Part shown: positions 54,805 through 63,501 of the stretch, one piece after another
How positions within the stretch are numbered: the first letter of the stretch is position 1
How the letters are laid out: each line of letters begins with the position of its first letter
DNA from: Aphis gossypii
Lineage: Eukaryota > Arthropoda > Insecta > Hemiptera > Aphididae
NCBI RefSeq assembly: GCF_020184175.1
Contig: NC_065530.1
Location: forward strand, 82,127,260-82,191,259
Direction of reading: 5' to 3'
DNA length: 64,000 nucleotides
Made by a program: the position numbers and the translations under genes
Notes under the pieces: generated by a model
The model's input: only the letters and a program-made list of their open reading frames with translations
What the model was told of the DNA's origin: nothing
Databases searched by the model: none

Positions 54805-55124
54805 TTTGTTATTTGATTAAGATATTGTATATCTATTCAGATATGATTTCAGTTTGTTATCATTTTCTAATAATTAATTTTAGTTTATATATGTAACTTT
54901 GAATTGACGTATTGCACAAACTTAGTAAAATCAAACTATGCATTTCGTTCTGTATGTAGTTTAAGTCTTAAGAGCTTTAAATTTAGAATGTAGAGCTGGA
55001 AAAGTAGTATCTATTAGAATAAATTTTTATCTCCTTAACTTAATTGATAATTGTTTTTTTATTTAAAAAAAAAAATTTCTTATATTTTAGATTCATTAAC
55101 GGAGTGATGAAGGTATTAATTTTC

Positions 55125-55470
55125 CAATGATGTGTTTTTTATCGTGCCTGTGTACGCCATACACCATAGCTTATCGAAATAATAATATTTCAATTTAAAA
55201 CTTAAGGGGTGGCAGGAGGGAGGGGTTTCAGTGAAAAGTTTATTTTTCTTGCTGCATTATAAGGGACAAAACTCCAAAGTAAGAAGTTTCCTGTAATTCT
55301 CAAAAAATCGAAAAAAACTATAAAAAAGTGACGGAAAAATGTTAATTTTTACGTAAAATTAGTTTTTGACAAAATAAATTAATTATATAAGTTGTAACTC
55401 AAAAACTAATCACTGTAAATACTTAAAATGTTCACCAAATATTAGCGTTATATTAGCGTTATCTATACAA
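55125..55470 (+). repeat. Interspersed repeat, copy 1 (inverted relative to copy 2)
   Basis: It starts CAATGATGTGTTTTTT and includes GTGTACGCCATAC, AAAAAGTGACGGAAAAATG and a GTAACTCAAAAACTAATCACTG block. The same landmarks occur in reverse-complement order at about 62745-63060. The right limit is uncertain and the copy may extend to about 55780. No coding frame; it looks like a decayed, high-copy aphid repeat of unknown class. Confidence 0.65.
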
Positions 55471-56861
55471 GGTTAAATTTTCAAAATATGTTTGCTTTTT
55501 TCGAGCGATTTATGGATAAATAACTATAATTTTTTTTTATCATTAGTTGTGTATTAATACATAATAAACACACATAATTATAAAAAAAATATATTCGTTG
55601 CTCTGCTCAAAATCTAAAAATAAGCTACCGTATACCTAGTGGAAACTCCTTAAATGATACAAGGTTCTTAAAAAATAGCATTGAGCATAATTGAAATTTC
55701 TAAAAATAGGAATTTTCATTTGAAAAACAAAGGACTCTGCTTGCCAAATCGCTCTGTATATTAATACAAATATAAAACACCGTCAATTTGTGGTTGAAAA
55801 ATGTTACAATAGTATAATCTATCGTTTTACCAGCTACAGTATTGTCAGAATTTCATTTGTAGCTAAGCCTTGTAAGTCTAATATACTATAATAACATAAT
55901 ATATGGTCATATGTTATACAATATATAATAGGTTGTTATAATACTATGTAAATGAAAAAAAATTTAAATTGGATTTTCAGCATACCAAACAATACATTTT
56001 GTTCAATAATCTTATATTAGTTATAATTATAATTTCGTGTGGCTTTTATTTAAATTGTTCGAAAAGAATAATTGATTGATTATTTACTTAATTATGTTCT
56101 CACACACTACACAACTAGTCGATAATAACGTATAACGTATTTATTTTTAATCATCTTTCAGTCTTCTTTTTATAACAAATAAACAATCATTAACTGCAAA
56201 TTCATAGTCAAATCATTATTACATCATAACAGAAAATATTTTACACATTATACCATTTTACAAAAAATAAAAATTATTTTGGTTGTTTTAATATTTTTTT
56301 TTAATTTTATTTTTTTGGTATTTAAAAACAAATAATTGTAGATATTTGAATCAATTATTAAAATATTTCATTCACTCAAAGAATTTAAAATTCTTCATAA
56401 AAAATCAGAACCATTTCTTCTAAAAGCAAAATATTAAAAATATGTAGAACCATTTTTTTTTATAGCCATTTGAAGTACAAATTTAGAAGAAATTCGATGT
56501 TTGAATGAAAAATAATATCAATACAATTTTAAATAATATATTTAGGTAAAACCATTAAATGTATTGCTTTATAAGACAATTAATGGTCGAATACTATTAT
56601 ATTAACAGTTATCAAATATAGCAAAAATAATCAAATTTATCACATATCAACCAATATTTTTTTCCTGTTATACATAATAAATTTCTGACAGGAACATGCA
56701 TTGATATCGAAAATAATAAAATAAAAACATTTTTGTTCATTTCTAATTCAAATTATTGTAATCATAATAATATTATTATCAAAAATACCTATATGTATCG
56801 CATTTCATTTTAAATAATATTTTGTTTCGTGTGTAAATAATATGTGATGATGATGTTGTAG

Positions 56862-56962
56862 AATGTATTAAAAACTTCGAATAAACAGAAAATTATACAA
56901 TATGGTCAATGTGACAATGTTTGGCTATTACAGAAAAATAATGATAACCATTTTTTCATGGT
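56862..56962 (+). pseudogene. Exon-like relic R1 of the secreted-protein family
   Basis: It follows an acceptor-like TTGTAG. One frame gives NVTMFGYYRKIMITIF, similar to the last exon of the intact copies (FFGYRKRIK). The first part is frame-disrupted. Similar relics occur at 61192 and 63239, each about 240-270 bases before the start of a type II unit, so they were copied along with those units. Confidence 0.5.
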
Positions 56963-57060
56963 AATATTTTTTTTCATTTTTCCACTCAGTTTCAGTTTTA
57001 ACAGTATTTGTTTGAAATATATTGTAATGTTTGTATTGAACTATTTTAAAATCATTTACA

Positions 57061-57104
57061 CTGTCATAAAGTATTGACAGTATTATTTTGTAAAATTATA
57101 AGCA
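57061..57104 (+). promoter_or_regulatory. Conserved upstream element of copy C
   Basis: It contains the perfect inverted repeat CTGTC-(10)-GACAG, then TATTATTTTGTAAAATTATAAG, 25-68 bases before the ATG. See the copy B element for the shared block. Confidence 0.5.
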
Positions 57105-57128
57105 AATATAAAGCATAGCAAGAAAATA

Positions 57129-57784
57129 ATGGCAACACATTTAAATATGGCATTTTATTTTACTCTCATTGGAGCACTTATTATAAATGTTGTGTCTGTA
57201 AGTTTTTTATTTTTTATAACGTGTACTGAATATATTTTAGATAACATATATGGATGTAGTATTCGTAATTGATAAATAAACACAATTATTGCTTTACTAG
57301 TAATAGTATGGCGCCTTTTTTATTGAATCAAAATTAACTTTAAGTTAATAATTTAAAAGTAATATTAAAAATAAATTACAAATTTGAAATTTGCACAGTA
57401 GATATTTGCTATAAAAAAAAAAACAAACTTTGAGATGATATAAATTGATAATTTTACCTCCTAACTAATAGAATTTATATTATAGTGGTAAGTATATTTT
57501 ATTAGAAGTATTTAGGTTACTTCAATTTTAAAGCTTTGAATAACAGTAGTATTAATTAGCAGGAATATATACAATGAAATTGTCTCCTCTGATTTACGAT
57601 TTATGCTTATAGAATATTTAATTATAATTTATAGTTTAATCCAATGTTAACATACACTGTACGATTTCAAAAATTCGATGTAAAACACAACTTCACTGAT
57701 GATTATTATTCGATCGATCGATACAAAGATGTACAATATTTGAATGAACATATTTCAGTCTATATGAAAAAATTGATCAATAAA
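57129..57784 (+). pseudogene. Copy C: decayed secreted DUF1091/ML-like gene (exons 1 and 2 only)
   Basis: Exon 1 (57129-57197) and exon 2 (57635-57784) are intact, in frame and phase 0, giving a signal peptide (FYFTLIGALIINVVS) and the block NPMLTYTVRFQKF, a sequon NFT and YYSIDRYKD. The donor after exon 2 is ATAAGT instead of GTAAGT, and reading through meets a stop 12-13 codons later. No exon 3 or 4 is found before copy D begins; that interval holds a retroelement-like fragment instead. It lacks all four family cysteines and is therefore very probably non-functional, unless a truncated peptide is made. Its exon 2 is closest to that of copy D. Confidence 0.75.
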
Positions 57785-57889
57785 ATAAGTAAAAAAAAAA
57801 AATTGTACAGATTGATCTACCTATAAATTATAAAGTTAATAATTTAAAATATAATACTAATTCATCAAATTAACTTCTTCTTTTGTGTA

Positions 57890-58215
57890 TAGTTCAAAAC
57901 TGTAGTTTAATTAACAAATAATAAAAAAAAAACACAAGTACGTCCCTCAATCTACCGCACATCAAAGAGATCCTTGACGAAGATCAACCTCAAACATCAT
58001 CAAATTCATCACCAAATGTAATCTCATCAAAAAACTCTAATTTAGTCAAACTATATTGTAAACACACCTTAAATTAACAGTAAATACGTATTTTGTCAAT
58101 CAATTAATCTTTGTAATTATTTTTTTTTTTTACTTCTTTGTATGTAGTTAAAAAAAAATTGGCTAATAACAAATAAGCCTGTAAAACTTTAAATAAAAAA
58201 AAATAATAATAAAAT
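57890..58215 (+). mobile_element. Probable 3' end of a non-LTR retrotransposon
   Basis: The stretch has a less AT-rich start (GTACGTCCCTCAATCTACCGC, ATCCTTGACGAAGATCAACC), then a T-rich block and TAAGCCTGTAAAACTTT, and ends in an A-rich AATAATAAT tail at about 58190-58215, typical of a 5'-truncated LINE. It sits exactly where exons 3 and 4 of copy C should be. No reverse-transcriptase motif was recognised, so the class is inferred. Confidence 0.45.
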
Positions 58216-58545
58216 AATATTATCATAATTTCATCAATCGCGATTAAACTTCTTTCACGAGTTATTAAATAGGTAAATTCACTAAAATGTGTTTATAAAA
58301 GAGTAAATAAATAGAAAATAATTATAATATGGCGTGTTTCATTGTGTTTTTTGTAATTTGTTATGCATTTAATCGTTTTTCATGGTCTCGCGCCGATTGG
58401 CTTAAATATATATGCATTTAGACTACTTAGTATCAATATACATTAAAATAATAAATATGCATTTTGTATACAGTCAAAAGTATTGACAGTATTCATTTAT
58501 ATAACTATAAGCAATTACATTAATTCTTAACACAGTAAGAAAATA
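58216..58545 (+). other. Upstream flank of copy D
   Basis: It is nearly identical to about 52390-52708 upstream of copy B, sharing TTTCATCAATCGCGATTAAA, ATAATATGGCRTGTTTCATTG and TTTAGACTACTTAGTATCAATA. The promoter-like element is at 58469-58512. Confidence 0.75.
58469..58512 (+). promoter_or_regulatory. Conserved upstream element of copy D
   Basis: CAGTCAAAAGTATTGACAGTATT followed by ACTATAAGCAA, 34-77 bases before the ATG. Same block as in B, C, E and F. Confidence 0.5.
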
Positions 58546-59961
58546 ATGGCGACATTTTCAAACAAGGCGTTTTATTTTATTTTTATTGGAGTACATGTTA
58601 TAAATGTTATGTCTGTGAGTATTTTTTATTTTATATAGTATAATTATGTTAGGTATATAATATTTAATATTTTTAGAATACATCCGAAGTAGTGTTCGTA
58701 ATAGATAAATCAACACAATTGCATACGCATAATCTAACGACATCTTTATTGTAGGTAAGCATTTTTTATCAGAAGTATTTAAGTTACTACAATTTTTAAG
58801 CTTTGAATAACAGTATTAATTAGCAGGTATATCTACAATAAAGTTGTCTCCTCTGGTCTACGATTTATGCTTATAGAATATATAATTATAATTTTTAGTT
58901 TAATCCAATGTTAACATACACTGTACGATTTAAAAAATTCGAAGTAAAACCTAACTTCACTGTTGATTATTATTCGATCGATCGATACAAAGATGCACAA
59001 TATATGAATGGACAAATTTCAATCTATACGAAACAATTAATCAACAAAGTAAGTAAAAATAAACCATTGTACAAATTGAACTATATTATATATTTTAATG
59101 ATAATTCATTATAATATATCTTTTATTTTATTTTATGATATAGTTAAATTGCATTCATTCTCAACATTTTAAGGAATAACAAAAACTTATTTAAAAATAC
59201 AGCAAAAAATAATATCTTAATTAGCTAATTTCATAATTAAATGATTTCTATATTAATTTTAAGGTTATTGCAACGTTTTATCGTTGTGACTTAGATGGTA
59301 TTAACTGTGAATATTTCCAAACGTGGAAATTAACAGATATCTGTCCTAAATTAAAGGACCCAAATCAATTATGGTCCAGATGGTACAGTTCATTTGATCC
59401 ACCAATGCAATATCCAGTAAATAAAGTAGGACAGTAGTATTATATTCAATAGCCATTTTTTATTGACTTTAATTAACAGAAATATTATATTGTTATATCC
59501 ATAATGATAAAATATATGTATATTAATTTTATTAGTTTTTGTTTATGTTTAATGAAAATATTTATATACTTGAAGTTATAAAAAACATAGGTTTAAATAA
59601 TTTATATTACATTATTAACTATAAATACTACTTAGGCACAATGTGCACCATTTAAAATTCTAAAACATGCACCTTAAACTTTAACCATATAAAATGAATA
59701 ATATTTACATTTGTAATATACTGCTAGTGTTTCAATAAATAAAGTTTGATAATAATTTTTTTTTAAATTTAGGTACATTATAAAGTTAAAAATGCAACTG
59801 TTGATATTGGTGCGTTACTTTTGTGGTATCCTCAAGCAACTGATTACCAATGGAAAGTACTTCAAAATGTTTATGCTGACGATATATTTGTTGGTAGTTA
59901 CACGGTTGAAGCATCAATTTTTGGTTACAGAAAAAAAATCAAGTCAATTTTTAAACCATAA
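58546..59961 (+). CDS. Copy D: secreted DUF1091/ML-like protein, 189 residues, four exons
   Basis: Exons are 58546-58614 (23 codons), 58899-59048 (50), 59264-59425 (54) and 59773-59961 (62 plus stop), all phase 0 with GT-AG introns. The signal peptide differs from B by one residue. The mature part keeps NPMLTYTVRF, the sequons NFT and NAT, YYSIDRYKD, cysteines 81, 88 and 100, TDICPKL, NQLWSRWYSSFDPP, YPQATDYQWKV and FGYRKK. The fourth cysteine of the family (123 in B) is a tyrosine here (MQYPVNK versus MLCPLDK), so one disulfide partner is lost. Exon 2 differs greatly from B although the introns are nearly identical. Shortest introns of the array and no transposon. Probably functional. Confidence 0.88.
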
Positions 59962-61190
59962 ATTTTATTTATTCTCATAAGATTTTTTTTTTAGGTACCT
60001 AAATACAAACACATTAATAATTGTACTATTTATTTAATTCTGTTAATACATATATATATATATATATATATTTATTTAAGTATTTGTTTTATGTTAACTT
60101 AATAGTCAAAAACATTCATGAAATATTTAGATTTTAGATACATGATAAATCCTTTTATTTCCAAACATTATATTTTTCTATACATTGAGCTAATATTCGA
60201 ATAATTATAAATTTATTTGATAAAACATTAGCATTTTTTATAAACAATGATTATACTTTTGTAGAGATAAAGACGAACCTTATGGTAATTTTAAGAAAAT
60301 GATATAACTTATATCTAATTGCAATTCCCTAAAAGAACGTCACAACTGCATGTATTGTCTCCATTTACAAGTGCGTAACATGGCAAATTTACGTTCAGCA
60401 GATCATGTTTAAGGTTTAACTACGTTAGCATAAAAATCAGTGTGAAACAACCTTTTATGCAACTTGATGATAAAAACATAATCTGTGTAGTATATTTGGT
60501 TATAACTATTATTCAGTTTATGAGTTCTGTGCATTTTTAATTTACTACTTATCATCAAGATTCATAGGTAATAGATAAATACAGTCTAATTTGTAAGCTT
60601 ACGGAGTTAAACATGATGTTCCTATGTTGGTTTTTAACTATAATTTAAATTTTTATCAAGCTGTATAATATATAATAATATATATCGTATAAATAGTATA
60701 ACGTCAATTAAAAATACTTATAATTCACCTAAAAACTGAATAATTCTTCATAACCAGTTCATTCTTTTATAAAATATTAAAATTATGTAAAATTTATTTA
60801 TTTATAGACATTTAAACTACAAATTTAAAGAAATTCGATATTATATATAAAAAACAATATTAATAAAATTAAAAATTAAATATTTAAAGAAAACTATTTA
60901 AATGTAATGCTTTATAAGACAAAATGCACGTAAAAATAAATGGTTCAAATGTATTTTACTAATAGTTATCAACTATAGCAAATGTAATCAAATGTATCAC
61001 ATACAAACCAATAATTTGTTCCTAGGATACATACAATTAAAATTTTTGAAAATGATAAAATTAAAATACTGTTGTTTATTACTAATTCAAATTATTAGAA
61101 TAATAATAATAGTATTATTATCAACATTTTATTCATCGCATTTCAATTTAAAGAATATCTTGTTTCACAAGTATGTTGATAATTGTTGCA
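59962..61190. other. Interval between copy D and relic E
   Basis: No gene. A (TA)n run lies at 60050-60071. From about 60735 it matches about 56385 onwards, the upstream block of copy C. Confidence 0.6.
60050..60071. repeat. (AT)n microsatellite
   Basis: A perfect dinucleotide run about 90 bases after the stop codon of copy D. Confidence 0.95.
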
Positions 61191-61191
61191 G

Positions 61192-61275
61192 AATGTGTTT
61201 AAACCCGAATTAACAGGAAATTGGTACAATTTATATGAAGATGTTTGGCAATTACCGAAAAATAATAATAGCTAT
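61192..61275 (+). pseudogene. Exon-like relic R2 of the secreted-protein family
   Basis: After an acceptor-like GTTGCAG comes NVFKPELTGNWYNLY, then a frameshift. The best-preserved version is R3 at 63239; see that entry. Confidence 0.5.
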
Positions 61276-61391
61276 CTTTTTTTTTTTTTAATACCATTTT
61301 CTATTGTCCCACGCTAACCAGTTTAAATAGTTAATATTCTATTAAAGTATATTATAATATATTTTGTTTTTAACTATTTCAAAATTATTTG

Positions 61392-62750
61392 TACCGTCAT
61401 AAAATATATACAGTATTAATTTGTAAAACTATAAGCAGATACATAGCAAAGCCAGGTTAGGTTAGTCCGACTGTATTTTTTTTTTATCAATAGAATAGGT
61501 ATAAGGTACACCTAGTTTACTATAATTTTTTTTTTTATTGAAGCATAAGCAACTAAAATATTGTCGTAAGTAGAATATATTGAAATATTAAAATAATATA
61601 ATTCAAAATCTAGTGATTCGTTTTTTTACACTTTATTTAAAATAACGCCTAAAACGCAAAAATAATAAATAATAATTAAAACTGTTAAATCAATTGTAGT
61701 GTTAAGTTGATTTACTTTTCAGAGTATTGGTTTCGTGTCAGTTTTATATACTTATATCAATTGATTTTTTTTTTATTTAAATAATCATCAAAAATTGTTG
61801 CTGTATGTATTTTTTTATTTTCATAGTTTTTTGTTTTGTTTATTTTATTCCTGTCTAGTTCTCTAACTATGATATAAGAATCAGTTTCTATTTTTAAATT
61901 TAATGAAATGCATTTTACATTTAGTTTTTATCAAAACAAATAATTTACAAAATATTAACCTGTGGAATCAATAAATGAAAATATTCAGTAGAGTTGACTC
62001 GTGACACAATCGATAGATTTCTTACAGGAAAAAAAATAACTTCGGAACAATCGATGTACACCCATTCTAGTCTATCTCTATTTTCGAAGTCATTAACTAA
62101 TTATTGTTTAAATGTATCACTTTTGCAATCACTGAATGGTTCGATCGTAACCGCTATATACAGATTTATTTTCATTTCGTTTAGACTTTGTTCCTTTTGA
62201 ATTGCTTCAATAAATGTCCATGTTGTTGGATGACGTAAACTCAATGACTTATTAAAAAGCCTCTATGGCACTCTTCAACAGAATTATTTGTTCTAGGTAC
62301 ATCAGATATAGAGTTCAAAGGTGAAATATGAAATCTGGGGTTCCTCCTTCTACTTTTGATCCATGTAACCACAAAATAGAAAATAAGTGGTTCTAAAACG
62401 TCTACATACATATACATACATACATACATTCACATTATGTCATAAATAGCCAATAAATATAACTAACTAAAATAATTTTTTATTATTCACTATTTATGTT
62501 TTTACTATTAGAAAACAAAAATATTCGTAATCATTTTACCTAACTATTAAACAAATTATATTTTAATGGTAAGTTTTATTAGAGATATTTATAAGTTACT
62601 TCAATTTTAAAGATTTGAATAATAGTATGAATTCGAATTTAAATCTACAAATGAAACCTTTAGTCCACAGCTTATGCTTATACTAAATTTTATAATAATT
62701 TTTAGTTCAATCTAATGTTAACATACACTATACGGTTTAAAAAATAATTT
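61392..62750 (+). pseudogene. Copy E: relic of a secreted DUF1091/ML-like gene
   Basis: The upstream element (61392-61440, GTCATAAAATATATACAGTATTAATTT) is present. Homology stops at about 61457, just where exon 1 would start, and is replaced by about 1.1 kb of foreign sequence that includes a MULE transposase remnant. Homology to copies C and F resumes at about 62566 within intron 1 and continues into exon 2 at 62706, which reads NLMLTYTIRFKK and then hits TAA. The rest of exon 2 runs into an interspersed repeat. Exon 1 is missing and no exon 3 or 4 is seen, so this copy is dead. Confidence 0.7.
62100..62405 (-). pseudogene. MULE transposase fragment, frameshifted
   Basis: On the minus strand, one frame gives WIKSRRRNPRF, then DVPRTNNSVEECHRGF; after a frameshift the next gives LRHPTTWTFIEAIQKEQSL. 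The block R-TNN-x-VE-x-x-H followed by HP-x-x-W-x-F and EQ is the C-terminal signature of MULE-type transposase proteins common in aphid genomes (usually VEGWH, here VEECH). Frameshift and divergence show it is inactive. It lies in the foreign insert that removed exon 1 of copy E. Confidence 0.65.
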
Positions 62751-63060
62751 TTAACGCTAACATAAACATTCAATGAAAATTTAAAGTATTTAGATACCGT
62801 GATTCGTTTTTGAGTTACAAACGTATAAAAAAATCTATTTTGTCGAAAACTTGTTTAACGTAAAAATTCAAGTTTTTCCGTCACTGTTTTTTTTGTTTTT
62901 CTCAATTTTATTGTAAACTGTCGGAAATTCTTACTTTTGACCTCTATAACGCATCAACCGATGGCATTTCATCATCAGAAGCCACTGTAGTAGATTTGAA
63001 ATTGAAGCATTATTTCGAAAAGTTATGTTGTACACATACAAAAAAAAAAACACATCATTG
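62750..63060 (-). repeat. Interspersed repeat, copy 2 (inverted relative to copy 1)
   Basis: This is the reverse-complement counterpart of 55125-55470. It ends AAAACACATCATTG at 63060 and contains TTTTTCCGTCACTG and TTTTTGAGTTACAAACG in the expected order. It interrupts exon 2 of relic E; the exact junction is blurred because short sequence (CTAACATAA) is shared by the repeat and exon 2. Confidence 0.65.
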
Positions 63061-63238
63061 TAATAATATCAATACATTCATAACCTCGTTCAGAATCTAA
63101 TACTGTTGTTTATGTTGTTTATTACTATTATTACTAATTCAAATTATTATAATAATAGTATTATTATCAAAATTTGTATTCATTGCATTTCAATTTAAAG
63201 AATATTTTGTTTCGCTTGTATGTGGATAATTACTGCAG

Positions 63239-63320
63239 ATTGTGTTTAAACCCAAATATACAGGAAATTGGTACAATATAACAATGTTTGGCAATTATCG
63301 AAAAATAATAAAAGTTATTT
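63239..63320 (+). pseudogene. Exon-like relic R3 of the secreted-protein family
   Basis: After CTGCAG, a phase-0 open stretch reads IVFKPKYTGNWYNI and then TMFGNYRKIIKVIF. Its start resembles the middle of exon 2 of copy A (FKPNITGNYTI), while its end resembles the end of exon 4 (IFGYRKKIKSIF). It may be a terminal exon of a lost relative or a deletion product joining the two. The frame then runs into a poly-T tract. Confidence 0.5.
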
Positions 63321-63431
63321 TTTTTTTTTATAATAACATATTTTATTTTCCCACACTTATCAATTTAAATAGTTAATATTTTATTCAAGTATATTATAAA
63401 ATGTATATTAAACTATTTTAAAATCATTTAC

Positions 63432-63480
63432 ACTGTCATAAAATACTATGGACAGTATTATTTTGTAAAACTATAAGCAA
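63432..63480 (+). promoter_or_regulatory. Conserved upstream element of copy F
   Basis: CTGTCATAAAATACTATGGACAG followed by TATTATTTTGTAAAACTATAAG, 22-70 bases before the ATG. The inverted repeat CTGTC/GACAG is kept although the spacer is two to three bases longer than in C. Confidence 0.5.
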
Positions 63481-63501
63481 ATCTATAGCAGTCAGAAAAT
63501 A

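Larger units (their letters stand above)
54805..57060. other. Interval between copies B and C
   Basis: No intact gene. It contains a repeat copy starting at 55125 and, from about 56385, the duplicated upstream block of type II units, which matches about 60735-61457 through landmarks such as ATTGCTTTATAAGAC, AATTTAGAAGAAATTCGAT and the exon-like relic at 56862. The corresponding interval after copy D is about 800 bp shorter, mostly accounted for by the repeat insertion. Confidence 0.55.
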
